DNA of 64,000 nucleotides from Novosphingobium sp. 28-62-57 (GTDB lineage Bacteria > Pseudomonadota > Alphaproteobacteria > Sphingomonadales > Sphingomonadaceae). Each line of letters opens with the position of its first letter. Position 1 is the stretch's first letter. This document shows positions 17,053-26,293 of the stretch, piece after piece. The notes beneath the pieces are model-generated. The model saw only the letters and a list, made by a program, of their open reading frames with translations, made no database searches and was not told the DNA's origin. The DNA lies in assembly GCA_002256985.1 (NCBI GenBank), contig NCGO01000008.1:62001-126000 (forward strand), written 5' to 3'. A program made the position numbers and the translations under genes.

Positions 17053-18381
17053 TCAGGCCGTCGTCGGGTGCCCCAGCACCATATCGTTCAGCTTCTCATG
17101 AAACCGCTGCACGCGCTTTTCCTGGCCGGGCAGGATGCAGCCCTTGAAGCCGCGCGAGTTGAGGCCCTGCTGCTGCGTGGTGCCGATCGACAGGTCCTGA
17201 TCCGCCACATAGCCCACCGACACGCCATCGCCGTAGGTCGAATGGCGCGCAATCGCATCGTGGCGCAGCGGCGCGGGGCCGACCGGGGTTTGCACTTCGG
17301 CCAGCTTGGCGTTTGGCGGATAGAGGCACCAGTGCTGGAACACGCACTTTTCGGGGTCGGTCGGGTGCGGTTCGGTGCGCAGGATCTGGCACTGTTCGGG
17401 TGACATCGTGATCGTCAGGTTGGGGAACAGCGTGCAGTGGAAATAGTCCACCAGTTGCTGGTCAGTCATCGTGGAATAGTCATAGCCCGCATCGGCCCCG
17501 CGCTCACGCTTGGCCTTGATCACCGCTTCGCGGATATCGGCGGTGCGGCCACGGTATTCCTTGGGATCGATGCCCCATGCCTCGGCCGCTTCATACAGCC
17601 CCGGTGGCACATCGCCGCTGACATAGTCCTTCCGGCTCGTGGCCTGATGGCCGATCATCCACATCGCGTTGTGGCCGTTTTCGTACATCTCGAACACGGT
17701 GGTGGGCAGGCCATCGTTGATGAAGGTGGCCAGTTCCGGGTGGATCGTGGGGAGGTGATAGCTCTCGTTGAAATTGTCGCGGATGATCTTCCAGTTGAAG
17801 TCGCAATCCGCCGACACGTTGAACGCGCGCACCCAGTTGTCGAGTTTGTAGCCCGCCAGACGCTCGGTATAGGGCCACAGCCATTCGTGCAGGGGGGCCA
17901 CGTCATCGTCCATGCACCAGAACACGAACGGCCCCCACGTCTCGCAGCGCAGTTCGGACAGGCGCACTTTGCCGCAAGGGTTGCCACCCGCAAAATCGTC
18001 CGGGTCCTGCACATGCACCAGCGTGCCATCGGGCGCATATTGCCAGCCGTGATAGCCGCAAGTGATGCGCGGGGCCGATCCCACATCGCCCAGCACCAGC
18101 CGGTTTCCGCGATGCGGGCAGGTGTTGTAGAACGCCTTCACCCCACCATCGGCCTGTTTGACCATGATGACCGATTCCTTGCCGAAGTTGTGGCGGATCA
18201 GATCGCCCTCTTCTTCAAGATCGGCCAGCACGCCGCCCAGATGCCAGACCTTGGGCCAGAGGTTCTTGTTCTCCAGCTCCATCCATTCGCGCGTGATGTA
18301 TCGGTCCGCCGTGATCACATCGCCGCGCACGGCAACGTCAAACTCCGGGGAATAGCGGGAAATCGTTTCGTGAACGGTCAT
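17053..18381 (-). CDS. Rieske non-heme iron oxygenase, alpha subunit
   Basis: A 442-residue oxygenase. The Rieske cluster ligands are C-P-H-R-G and C-G-Y-H-G-W (near residues 87-110). The catalytic iron block reads D-N-F-N-E-S-Y-H-L-P-T-I-H-P. The ATG at 18381 (M-T-V-H-E-T) fits the family; the frame extends to 18459 inside the neighbouring SnoaL-like gene. It lies 20 bases downstream of that gene, in a minus-strand run Rieske (18925) - SnoaL (18402) - Rieske (17053), so oxygenase and SnoaL partner may be co-expressed. No palindrome of the AAAACCGGC type precedes it directly. Confidence 0.92.
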   Translation of the reverse strand: MTVHETISRYSPEFDVAVRGDVITADRYITREWMELENKNLWPKVWHLGGVLADLEEEGDLIRHNFGKESVIMVKQADGGVKAFYNTCPHRGNRLVLGDVGSAPRITCGYHGWQYAPDGTLVHVQDPDDFAGGNPCGKVRLSELRCETWGPFVFWCMDDDVAPLHEWLWPYTERLAGYKLDNWVRAFNVSADCDFNWKIIRDNFNESYHLPTIHPELATFINDGLPTTVFEMYENGHNAMWMIGHQATSRKDYVSGDVPPGLYEAAEAWGIDPKEYRGRTADIREAVIKAKRERGADAGYDYSTMTDQQLVDYFHCTLFPNLTITMSPEQCQILRTEPHPTDPEKCVFQHWCLYPPNAKLAEVQTPVGPAPLRHDAIARHSTYGDGVSVGYVADQDLSIGTTQQQGLNSRGFKGCILPGQEKRVQRFHEKLNDMVLGHPTTA

Positions 18382-18401
18382 TTCGGCGTCCTCATGCTTT
18401 T

Positions 18402-18920
18402 CTATACAGGCCAGTTGCGGGTCTGGCTGAAATCTGTTCCGCGCCTGCCGGGACGGCACAGCGGATTGCCTTCAAGGAATCCGTCTGCCGCCGGGTCAGT
18501 ACGCGCCCAGTCCACTATTTCGCGGCGGCGGCTGATACGCCACTCACCATTCTTGCAGGTATATTCGTCGATATAGCGTCCGGCGACGACCAGATCCTTC
18601 GGCTCGCCCTCTTCACGCGTGCGGTGCCAGGCGTAGAAATAGACCTCGCCGCTCGCCACATCGCCGCGCACATCGATCTGTGCCTGCCCGATGATGTGCT
18701 GGCTGCCTTCCAAATCGGCGAGGAATCCTTGGGCAAAGGCCACGAATTCATCTGCGCTGCCCTGCATCAGTCCGCAATCGACCCATGCATCATCGTGAAA
18801 GGCGCTGCGGTGCAATTCCGGGTCAAGCCGGTCCTGCCCGCGCATATAGCGGCACAGCGCATCGTGGATATCGCGCCGGGCGCACAGATCGCGGACCTCG
18901 GCTTCCATATCGAATGCCAT
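18402..18920 (-). CDS. SnoaL-like (NTF2 fold) protein, possible oxygenase partner
   Basis: A 172-residue NTF2-fold protein (A-R-R-D-I-H-D-A-L-C-R-Y-M-R-G, then D-R-L-D, V-D-C-G, and the late A-G-R-Y-I-D-E-Y). It begins four bases after the Rieske stop at 18925 and ends 20 bases before the next Rieske start at 18381. It resembles both halves of the double protein at 22514 and equals the C-terminal half of that protein in length. It could be a beta-like subunit or a dehydratase/isomerase acting on the hydroxylated product; the sequence does not decide. Confidence 0.82.
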   Translation of the reverse strand: MAFDMEAEVRDLCARRDIHDALCRYMRGQDRLDPELHRSAFHDDAWVDCGLMQGSADEFVAFAQGFLADLEGSQHIIGQAQIDVRGDVASGEVYFYAWHRTREEGEPKDLVVAGRYIDEYTCKNGEWRISRRREIVDWARTDPAADGFLEGNPLCRPGRRGTDFSQTRNWPV

Positions 18921-18924
18921 CGCC

Positions 18925-20346
18925 TCAGCCCTCCGCCGCCAGATACTTGTCGATCACCATCTGGAAATGCCGGATGCGCGATTCCTGATAGTTGCCCAGG
19001 TTCTGCACGCCCACCGCGCTGGCCCGGAAGCCCTGCTGCTGCGCGCGCAGATTGTCGGTGTCCTGATCATAGACATGGCCCATCGCCGGATCAAAGCCCG
19101 GTGCGCTGGCATAGCTTTCATGCTCGGCCACATGATAGGGCTCAGGCGGTTCGGGCACGCGCCCGCTCATCGGATTGGGCCGCAGGAACAGGATTTCAAA
19201 CAGCGTGCGGTTGGGATCGCTGCCGATGGGGCGGAAACGATAGACCATTGGGAGCGACAGGCCGGGGAACAGCACCATGTTGGGGAACACGTGATATTCG
19301 ATGGTGTCGATCATCTCGCTGTCCGACACGGCGGAAAGATCGGTCTGATACGCCTCGCCCATGATCTTGCGCAGATGCCGCGCCATCACGGTGCGCGCGG
19401 TTTCGCCTTCTTTCACATCAAGGCTGTCGTCGCGTGAATCCTTGTCGCCCAGAATCATCGTGGCCAGCAGTTCCTTTTCGGACAGGGGCTGGGCCAGATG
19501 CGGGGAATTGACCCCGCTGGCGGCATAGAACCGCGTCACGTGATCGGAATGGCAATCGTATTGCACATTGGCATCGCCCACACCCTTCAGGAGCTGCGGG
19601 TGGGTTTCGAGCACGTGGTACGATTCAAGGAACGCTTCCTGCGCGGTCTTCCAGTTGCAGGGCAGATCCTTGGACACGTGAACCGCGATATAGCGGTTTG
19701 CAATGTCCCAGTCCTTGAAGTGATCGGGCAGGGGGCTCAGGTATTCCTCAAGGCTAGGCCCGTCCTGCGATGGATTGATGAACACGAACCCGCCCCAGTG
19801 GCCAACGCGGGCCTCGGGCAGGTTGGTCTTGGCCGCATCGATATGCTTGAAATCCCACGCGCAGGGGACAGAGGCCAGCGTGCCATCGTTGTTCCACGTC
19901 CAGCCGTGATAGGGGCAGCGCAGATTGTCACCCGAGCCCACGCCTTCGCCGCGTTTGAATTTGGTCGAGCGGTGGAGGCACGAGTTCACGAAAGCGCGCA
20001 CCGACATGTCGTCCTGCCGCACGACGACATAAGAAAGGTGTGCGACTTCATAGGTATAGAAGTCGCCCGGCTCAGGAATGTGATCCTCTCGGCAGACCCA
20101 TTGCCAGGTCTTTTTCCAGATCTTTTCGATCTCGGCCTCGAAAATGGACTGGTCGAAATAGCGGCTCACGCTGACCGGTGCGCTGCCGAGGAATGCCGGT
20201 TCTTCCATCGCCAGCACGGGCGGCGGGGGCAGGGCATCGGCGGCCACGATCTGCTGCATGCTGGGTGCATCGGGACAGCGGATGGCGGCCAGATCTTCGC
20301 CTTGCACAGGTTCGGGCAGGCCGTGGGGATTGATGGCTTCCAGCAT
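18925..20346 (-). CDS. Rieske non-heme iron oxygenase, alpha subunit
   Basis: A 473-residue oxygenase closely similar in plan to the one at 9569. The Rieske ligands are C-L-H-R-S and C-P-Y-H-G-W (near 135-158), and the iron site is E-A-F-L-E-S-Y-H-V-L-E-T-H-P. The C-terminus ends with the same Y-Q-E-S-R-I-R-H-F-Q pattern seen at 9569 (Y-Q-E-I-R-I-R-Q-F-H), which supports paralogy. It is the first gene of a minus-strand operon. Its 84-base upstream region carries operator B at 20368 and, further up, an inverted ACCTAG/CTAGGT pair. Confidence 0.93.
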   Translation of the reverse strand: MLEAINPHGLPEPVQGEDLAAIRCPDAPSMQQIVAADALPPPPVLAMEEPAFLGSAPVSVSRYFDQSIFEAEIEKIWKKTWQWVCREDHIPEPGDFYTYEVAHLSYVVVRQDDMSVRAFVNSCLHRSTKFKRGEGVGSGDNLRCPYHGWTWNNDGTLASVPCAWDFKHIDAAKTNLPEARVGHWGGFVFINPSQDGPSLEEYLSPLPDHFKDWDIANRYIAVHVSKDLPCNWKTAQEAFLESYHVLETHPQLLKGVGDANVQYDCHSDHVTRFYAASGVNSPHLAQPLSEKELLATMILGDKDSRDDSLDVKEGETARTVMARHLRKIMGEAYQTDLSAVSDSEMIDTIEYHVFPNMVLFPGLSLPMVYRFRPIGSDPNRTLFEILFLRPNPMSGRVPEPPEPYHVAEHESYASAPGFDPAMGHVYDQDTDNLRAQQQGFRASAVGVQNLGNYQESRIRHFQMVIDKYLAAEG

Positions 20347-20367
20347 GGTCTCTCCGTCTCGCGCTCT

Positions 20368-20391
20368 AAAACCGGCAGCAGTGCCTGTTTT
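20368..20391. promoter_or_regulatory. Candidate operator B (AAAACCGGC-N6-GCCTGTTTT)
   Basis: Lies 22 bases upstream of the Rieske start at 20346. On the minus strand it is preceded by T-C-C-A and reads CATAAAACAGGC, a context shared with operator C, so it may overlap a -10 element. Arms match the consensus in 9/9 and 8/9 positions. Confidence 0.72.
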
Positions 20392-20430
20392 ATGGACTGT
20401 GTAGCGATTCGCCTCAACCTAGCGGTTGCA

Positions 20431-21645
20431 CTAGGTCGGCCAGACCAGCTCCACGCGGCGCAATGCGCCAACGATGCCGGGGACGGGCGAAAGATCGCTA
20501 TCTGGGCCGATGGCGAAATCGGGAATGCGCCGCAGCCATTCCTCCAGCGTGATCGCCACTTCCTTGCGCGCCAGTTCCTGCCCCGGGCACATGTGCGGGC
20601 CGGAGCCGAAGGTGGAATGGCGTGGGCGGTTGCGGGTGGTATCAATGACCAGTGGATCAGCATTCACGCGCGGGTCCAGCCCATGGACTTGCGTGGGGAT
20701 GGCAATCATGTCGCCTGCCTTGAGCGTGACGCCATGGAAATCGGCAATTTCGTTGCGCACCTCGCGCGCGATGGTGACAAGGCCAAAGCGGCGGAACAGT
20801 TCATGGACCACCGGCGTCAGATCGTCCCCGCGCGCTTGCAGGTCGGTGCGCAAGGCCGGGTTTTGCGCCAGTTCGTGCATGATGAAGCCCAGCACGTTGA
20901 CCACAGTGTCCAGCCCGGCAATCAACACTTGCGTAACGATGGACAGGGCCTCGTCCCGCGTCAGGCGGCGGCCTTCGCCAAGATCGGCATGCAGCATCGC
21001 GCTGATCATGTCTTCGCCAGGGGTGTGGAGCCGTTCGTCCACCAGCGGGCCGACATAATCGAAGAACACCGCCTTGGCCTCGTCAAAGGTCATGTCCATG
21101 CCGGGGCGAGTCATGCATTCGGCCCAGTGGCGGATTTTTGGCGCTTCTGATGCATCGATGCCGACCAGCGCCATGAACACGCGGATCGGGAATTGCTGCG
21201 CATATTCAGCGGTGAAATCGCAGTGCCCGCGCGCGGCAAACCCCTCGATCAGTTCGACCGCCGTGGCCCGAATGCTCTCCGCCGCGCCCCGGATTGCGCC
21301 GGGGTTCAAGTGGGCGTTGAGGAGCTGGCGATAGGGCCGGTGCTCGGGCGGGTCGATGGTGGTGGGGATCAGCCCGTGCATCTCGCCCACCGATTTGGGC
21401 AAGACGATGATGCGCGAGGAAAACCGTTCAGGATCAGACTGCACATCAAACAGCGCCGGCCCGCCCAGCGCGATCCAGTGCCCTTCGTTGCGCGGCGTCC
21501 AGACCACAGCGGGATGCTGCGCGGACAGATCGCTCCACGCCTTGTGAAAGCCGTGGGCCTCCAGTCCGGGCGGGACGTAGATGTCGATGTCGACGATCCG
21601 GTCGGCTGGAACGTGGGCTGGAACGTGGGCTGGCGCTTGCGTCAT
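20431..21645 (-). CDS. Cytochrome P450
   Basis: A 404-residue bacterial class I P450. It shows the oxygen-binding I-helix A-G-L-D-T, the E-L-F-R of the ExxR motif, and the haem loop F-G-S-G-P-H-M-C-P-G with the proximal cysteine. It should need a ferredoxin and reductase; none is adjacent. Near the N-terminus a 12-base tandem repeat (21604-21633) encodes a repeated A-H-V-P. It is in the middle of a minus-strand run: SDR at 21755 upstream and Rieske at 20346 downstream. Hydroxylation of an alicyclic substrate is the likely role. Confidence 0.94.
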   Translation of the reverse strand: MTQAPAHVPAHVPADRIVDIDIYVPPGLEAHGFHKAWSDLSAQHPAVVWTPRNEGHWIALGGPALFDVQSDPERFSSRIIVLPKSVGEMHGLIPTTIDPPEHRPYRQLLNAHLNPGAIRGAAESIRATAVELIEGFAARGHCDFTAEYAQQFPIRVFMALVGIDASEAPKIRHWAECMTRPGMDMTFDEAKAVFFDYVGPLVDERLHTPGEDMISAMLHADLGEGRRLTRDEALSIVTQVLIAGLDTVVNVLGFIMHELAQNPALRTDLQARGDDLTPVVHELFRRFGLVTIAREVRNEIADFHGVTLKAGDMIAIPTQVHGLDPRVNADPLVIDTTRNRPRHSTFGSGPHMCPGQELARKEVAITLEEWLRRIPDFAIGPDSDLSPVPGIVGALRRVELVWPT

Positions 21646-21754
21646 GGTGATCTTCTCTCGCTTTTGCCAAGGATCATGCGCCCGCCCGCCGCCCGATGTG
21701 CCTCACGTTTTGGATAGGGCAGCGCGGGGCGGAAAGTCCGTCAGCCCCCCAAGC

Positions 21755-22501
21755 TCAGCCCATCGTTTCGCCATTATCGATTACGATGTTGGTGCCGGTG
21801 ATGTGGCGGCCATCTTCGCAGGTAAGGTAGAGCACCATATTGGCGATATCGCTGGGCTGGCCCATGCCGTGGTTGTGAACCTGATCCAGCCCGGCGTTGT
21901 CGGCGGGCAGTTCGGCCAGAGCCTGTGCGGTCATCGGGGTGACGATGCCGCCGGGAGAGATCGAATTGCAGCGGATGCGATAGCCCTGTTCGCGGCAGTG
22001 GACCGCGATGGAGCGGGTCATGCCGATGATCCCGGCCTTGGCTGCGGCATAGGCTGGAATGGCGCTGATGCCCTTGATCCCGCCGACCGAGGCCATGTTG
22101 ATGATCGATCCGGAACCATCGCGGCTCATGTGCGGCAATGCTGCCTTGCAGCCCAGGAACGTGCCGCCTGCCATCACATCGGTCTGAAGCTTGTAATCGT
22201 CCCATGACAGCGCTTCGACCGTGCCAAAGCGCACGAGGCCGGCATTGTTGACCAGCGTATCGAGCCTGCCGAAGCGGTTCAGCGTTTCGGCCACCACTTG
22301 CGCCCAGCGGGCCTCATCGCGCACATCGTGGCGCAGGAACAGGCAGTTCGGGATTTCCGCCGCCACGGCCTGCCCCAGTTCGTCCTGCATATCGGTGATG
22401 ACCACACTGGCCCCTTCGCGCGCCAGCACGCGTGCGTCTTCGGCGCCAAGGCCCGATGCGCCGCCGGTGATCAGCGCGACTTTGCCGTCCATCTTGCCCA
22501 T
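21755..22501 (-). CDS. SDR family NAD(P)-dependent oxidoreductase
   Basis: A 248-residue classical SDR with T-G-G-A-S-G-L-G, N-N-A-G-L, the serine in N-M-A-S-V and Y-A-A-A-K. The C-terminus I-V-I-D-N-G-E is slightly unusual (D-N-G rather than D-G-G). It starts 12 bases after the double SnoaL gene ends, so the two are probably co-transcribed, followed by the P450 about 110 bases on. Confidence 0.92.
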   Translation of the reverse strand: MGKMDGKVALITGGASGLGAEDARVLAREGASVVITDMQDELGQAVAAEIPNCLFLRHDVRDEARWAQVVAETLNRFGRLDTLVNNAGLVRFGTVEALSWDDYKLQTDVMAGGTFLGCKAALPHMSRDGSGSIINMASVGGIKGISAIPAYAAAKAGIIGMTRSIAVHCREQGYRIRCNSISPGGIVTPMTAQALAELPADNAGLDQVHNHGMGQPSDIANMVLYLTCEDGRHITGTNIVIDNGETMG

Positions 22502-22513
22502 GTCTTTTGCTCC

Positions 22514-23560
22514 TTATGCGGCCCAGTGGGCGTAAACGGGATCGGAAGGGCCAAAGCAGCCCCGGTTGGTCAGCGCCTCGTAAAAGCCATCGCGTTCCAT
22601 CGTGGAGGGGTGCGAATGGCTCCAATCGGCCACGAAGGTGCGGCTGTGGATCAGCCATTTGCCATCGCGGCGCTGGTAGCGATCGATATAGCGCCCGCCG
22701 GTCAGCACTTCGGTGCCGGCCTGCACCATTTGCGCGATCACGTAGTGCTCGCCCACCGCCTCATCGCCGCGCACATCGATCCATTCGTTGGCAACCGAGT
22801 GGAAGCACATTTCCAGATTGGTGCGGACAAAGGCGGTAATGTCGCGCGCAAAGGCCGCGCCTGATCCGTTGACCACGCCGGAAATGACCGTGGAATCGTC
22901 GGTGAAGATCGAGGCCAGCAGCGCTTCATCGGCGCGGTCCACTCCGCGGGCATAGGCCATCAGCAGATCGTGGATTTCGGCGCGGGCGAGAGCTGCTTCT
23001 AGGGCGGCTTCACGGTTTGGCGTGGCGGTCATACTGGCTCCTGCGGCAGAGGCGGAATGGAAGGCGAGCAGCGCGCGGCCGGGATCGGCAGCGCCCTTGC
23101 CGCCTGCGGGCACGAAGTGTTCGAAACCGGTGGGCGGATCGGCCCGCACCGCGCTGTTCGGGCGGTTGACGTTGCCATCGAGCACATAAGTGCGGTGGGT
23201 CAGCCGCCAATCGCCATCGCGGCATTCCAGCGCGTCGAGATAGCGGCCCATGACCCAGCGTTGCAGGTCTGGCTCTTCGACATAGGCGATGACATAGGAT
23301 TCCGCCGTTGCGCGCGGGCCCTGCGCTTTGATCCAGCAGTTGGACGTGCGGTGCAGCGTGGGCAGCGCCGCTTTTTGCGCGCCTGCCAGAATATCAACCA
23401 GCGTTGCTGCCGGGCCGGAAAAGAACCCATAATCGACCGTGGCATCGGCGTGATAGGCGCTGCCCAGAAGGTTGGCATCTGCCCGGTCCACGCCACGGCT
23501 GTGGTTGGCAAGGGCATTGAGAATGCCGTGGCGGGCAATGAGATCGTCTGGACTGACCAA
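22514..23560 (-). CDS. Tandem SnoaL-like (NTF2 fold) fusion protein
   Basis: A single 348-residue frame holding two NTF2-fold domains, about residues 1-150 and 185-335. Both have the same pattern: R-G-V-D-R-A-D near the start, a V-D-Y-G or V-I-S-G strand, then G-R-Y-L-D-A-L or G-R-Y-I-D-R-Y. They are diverged duplicates. The start is a TTG at 23560 with AGGAG seven bases upstream. The linker contains an internal in-frame ATG (codon 177, at 23032) with AGGAG five bases upstream, so a separate 172-residue C-terminal protein may also be made. Either two tandem genes were fused by loss of a stop, or both forms are produced. Confidence 0.82.
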   Translation of the reverse strand: MVSPDDLIARHGILNALANHSRGVDRADANLLGSAYHADATVDYGFFSGPAATLVDILAGAQKAALPTLHRTSNCWIKAQGPRATAESYVIAYVEEPDLQRWVMGRYLDALECRDGDWRLTHRTYVLDGNVNRPNSAVRADPPTGFEHFVPAGGKGAADPGRALLAFHSASAAGASMTATPNREAALEAALARAEIHDLLMAYARGVDRADEALLASIFTDDSTVISGVVNGSGAAFARDITAFVRTNLEMCFHSVANEWIDVRGDEAVGEHYVIAQMVQAGTEVLTGGRYIDRYQRRDGKWLIHSRTFVADWSHSHPSTMERDGFYEALTNRGCFGPSDPVYAHWAA

Positions 23561-23602
23561 AATGCGCTCCTAATTGGGCGGAACAGAAGCCCAAGTCTTT
23601 AT

Positions 23603-23700
23603 CGTCATCCCGGGCTTGACCCGGGATCCCGCTGTTTCTTCGCTAGTTTCTTCACTGCGCTGCAAAGAAGCGGGACCCCGGATCAAGTCCGGGGTGACGA
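23603..23700. repeat. Palindromic intergenic repeat, type 3
   Basis: Arm CGTCATCCCGGGCTTGACCC (from 23603) is inverted, with small differences, near 23669-23700 (GGATCAAGTCCGGGGTGACG). The arms enclose about 35 bases. A single copy in this window, of a kind dispersed in sphingomonad genomes. Confidence 0.88.
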
Positions 23701-23748
23701 AGGTTTTTTGTGATCTCGGAATTTGGCACGGAATTTGGTCGAACCACC

Positions 23749-23787
23749 AAAAAAAGTGCCCCGGTTGCGGGTTATGGCAACCGGGGC
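23749..23787 (-). terminator. Rho-independent terminator of the TonB-dependent receptor gene
   Basis: Perfect 11-base stem GCCCCGGTTGC / GCAACCGGGGC (23758-23768 and 23777-23787) with an 8-base loop. Read on the minus strand it is followed by CAC and a run of seven T. It lies 20 bases after the receptor stop. Confidence 0.9.
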
Positions 23788-23806
23788 CAGGGAGGATGGC
23801 GTCAGA

Positions 23807-26125
23807 TCAGAAGTTGTATCCCACGGTCACGCCGAACTGGCGCGGCGGGGCATAGCCGACCAGGCCCATGTAGCCGGGGCTGTCGTAAACGGTTGAGATA
23901 TAGCGTTTGTCGAACAAGTTCTTGCCCCACAGGCCAATCGAATAGCGCCGGTCCGGCCCGTAATAGGTGAGCAGCGCATCGACATAATAGGTCGGCTGGA
24001 TCGATGAGCGCGGGGAGTTGACCACGGCAGTGTAGAACTTCTGGCCCGTGTACATCCAGCTGACATCGGCCACCACGCTGGCACCGCTGGCAAATTCGGT
24101 GGTGTAATTCACCCCCAGCGTCGATGCCCAGCGCGGCGCGTTTTGCAGCGCAAAGCCTTCAAGGCTGATCGTGGTGCCGCCCACCGGATCAAAATACAGG
24201 AAGTCCTTGTACTTGGTATCGAGGAAAGCGAGCGAGCCGCGCAGGGTCAGGCCATCGGTGGGCACGGCCTGCAGTTCGAGTTCAAAGCCCTTGATCTCGG
24301 ATTCCGCAGCATTGAGGATGCGGTTGCCCTGCACATTGGTGGCCGGATCGAAATAGATCTGCGCGACCTGCATATCGCGATAGCTTGTATAGAACGCGGC
24401 AAGATTGGCGCGCAGGCGGCGGTCGAGGAAATCGGCCTTCAGGCCCACTTCGAACGTATCGACCTTTTCGGGGTTGTAGGGCGCGTTGCCATCTGCGGCC
24501 ACGCCGATGCGGCCGGTAAAGCCACCCGATTTGAAGCCGCGCGCCCAGTTGGCATAGACCAGCTGGTTCTGGCCCATCTCGTAATCGAGGCCGATCTTCC
24601 AGCCCACGTTGCTCCAGCTTTTCTTGCCGCCCACATCAAGGCTACCGGGGAACACCACATCGAACCGGTCCCAGTTGGGCGAGGTCAGCGCCTCGCTGCC
24701 AAGGCCGGTATCGAGCGTGGCGCGCGCATCGATGCTGTCATGCGTGTAGCGTAGGCCCGCCGAGAGTTTAAGCCGGTCGGTGATTTCGGTGTAGGTTTGC
24801 ACGAAGGCCGAGAAGCTCTCGGTGCTCTGATCCTGCACGTTATACTGGATCAGGCCGGGCAGCGCGAAATCCAGATGATACATCTGGTAGTGGTTGTAAT
24901 CGGTCTTCAGGTAAAACAGCCCTGCCACGGCGTTGAAGCTGTCGCCCATGCTGAAGGCGGTGCGCAGCTCCTGGCTGAACTGCCAGCCACGCGTGCGGCG
25001 GCGGGTGGCGTTGTTGGTCTTGGCGGTGCCATCCTGATCGGTATATTCGAACAGGGTGAAGTTCTTGTACCCGGTGATCGCGGTAATATCGCCCAGCGGG
25101 GTGTTGTCATACTGGATCGTGCCGATGAAGAACTTCGTCGTCATGTCCGACTGATCGGGCACTTCATTGTTGCCCGAAAAGTATTCATCCGGCGCAGTGC
25201 AGGGCTGGTTTGGTACAGCGCAGGGGCTGCGATACATCGGCAGGACGGCGTTGTTCCAGAACGTGCCTTCTGGCACGTAATTGGCCTCACCCGGCAGGCC
25301 ACCGTTGACCACGATGGGCGCTCCATTGCGCGCCGCCACATATTCGCCCTGCAGCGTGATGGTAAGATCGGTGTTGGGCGTGATGCGCAATTGCCCGCGC
25401 ACCGCATCAACATTCTTGCGGCCCATGTCCTCGCCGTTCCACACGTTCGTCACCCAGCCTTCGCGCTGGGTGTGGATGCCCGAAACCTTGAGGCTGACCA
25501 CATCCTTGACCAGCGGTGCTTCGATTGATGCGTTCACATCGAACCGGTTCCAGTTGCCATAAGTGCCACGCACATAGCCGCCGAATTCGCCAGTGGGCTG
25601 GTTGGTGATCACGTTGACCACGCCGCCTGTCGTGTTTGCGCCAAACAGCGTGCCCTGGGGCCCGCGCAGAATTTCCACGCGGTTGGTGTCATAGGTATCG
25701 AGCAGCGCGCCCATCGAGAAGAACTGCGGCACGCCATCGACCACGATCGACACGGTGTTGCCAGCATAGGGATCGGGTTCGATCACGCCGATGCCGCGAA
25801 TGGTGAAAACGGCGTTGTTGGGGGTGTTCGCGAAGTTATCGATCTGCACGTTGGGCACCGCGCCCTGCAGCGCCTGCAGCGTCGTCACGTTCATCGCGGT
25901 CAGCGTATCGCCGCCCACCGCCGCAATCGAGATTGGCACCGACTGGATGCTTTCCGAACGCTTTTGTGCGGTCACGATGATTTCGGTGAGGCCGCCCGTG
26001 GCGCCTGCGTCATCAGCCTGCGCTTGCGGTGCATCTGCTGCCTGCGCCATCGCCATGGCGGGCGTTGCGGCCAATGCCAGCAGCGACAGGCTGCTGAGCA
26101 GGCGTGATCCGGTATTGGCTTTCAT
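23807..26125 (-). CDS. TonB-dependent receptor
   Basis: A 772-residue outer-membrane transporter. It has a signal peptide (to A-M-A-M-A-Q-A near residue 28), a TonB box E-I-I-V-T-A-Q-K-R near 48, a plug domain with R-G-I-G-V and E-I-L-R-G-P-Q-G-T-L-F-G, and a long beta-barrel ending in the expected terminal aromatic residue (V-G-Y-N-F). It belongs to the same subclass as the receptors at 45780 and 51314 (Q-S-V-P-I-S-I after the box). It is divergent from tetR, with operator C between them, and a terminator follows. Import of the bulky pathway substrate is the likely role. Confidence 0.95.
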   Translation of the reverse strand: MKANTGSRLLSSLSLLALAATPAMAMAQAADAPQAQADDAGATGGLTEIIVTAQKRSESIQSVPISIAAVGGDTLTAMNVTTLQALQGAVPNVQIDNFANTPNNAVFTIRGIGVIEPDPYAGNTVSIVVDGVPQFFSMGALLDTYDTNRVEILRGPQGTLFGANTTGGVVNVITNQPTGEFGGYVRGTYGNWNRFDVNASIEAPLVKDVVSLKVSGIHTQREGWVTNVWNGEDMGRKNVDAVRGQLRITPNTDLTITLQGEYVAARNGAPIVVNGGLPGEANYVPEGTFWNNAVLPMYRSPCAVPNQPCTAPDEYFSGNNEVPDQSDMTTKFFIGTIQYDNTPLGDITAITGYKNFTLFEYTDQDGTAKTNNATRRRTRGWQFSQELRTAFSMGDSFNAVAGLFYLKTDYNHYQMYHLDFALPGLIQYNVQDQSTESFSAFVQTYTEITDRLKLSAGLRYTHDSIDARATLDTGLGSEALTSPNWDRFDVVFPGSLDVGGKKSWSNVGWKIGLDYEMGQNQLVYANWARGFKSGGFTGRIGVAADGNAPYNPEKVDTFEVGLKADFLDRRLRANLAAFYTSYRDMQVAQIYFDPATNVQGNRILNAAESEIKGFELELQAVPTDGLTLRGSLAFLDTKYKDFLYFDPVGGTTISLEGFALQNAPRWASTLGVNYTTEFASGASVVADVSWMYTGQKFYTAVVNSPRSSIQPTYYVDALLTYYGPDRRYSIGLWGKNLFDKRYISTVYDSPGYMGLVGYAPPRQFGVTVGYNF

Positions 26126-26190
26126 GACCTCTCCCTCCTCGAATGCGCCGGATTTGGTGCCGGTCGCTTGAATTTTATCAGGTCCATCAG

Positions 26191-26214
26191 AAAACAGGCC
26201 CTGCTGCCGGTTTT
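26191..26214. promoter_or_regulatory. Candidate operator C (AAAACAGGC-N6-GCCGGTTTT)
   Basis: Lies between the divergent TonB-dependent receptor (start 26125) and tetR (start ~26294), 66 bases from the receptor start. On the minus strand it reads TTCATAAAACCGGC, matching the TCCATAAAAC context of operator B. It is placed to control both genes. Confidence 0.75.
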
Positions 26215-26293
26215 ATGAACCGAACTAGGGTGGCGATGTAACTGGCGGTTTTGTCAGGAGGCCTTGGCAAGGCGATCCGGGCATGACAGGACA

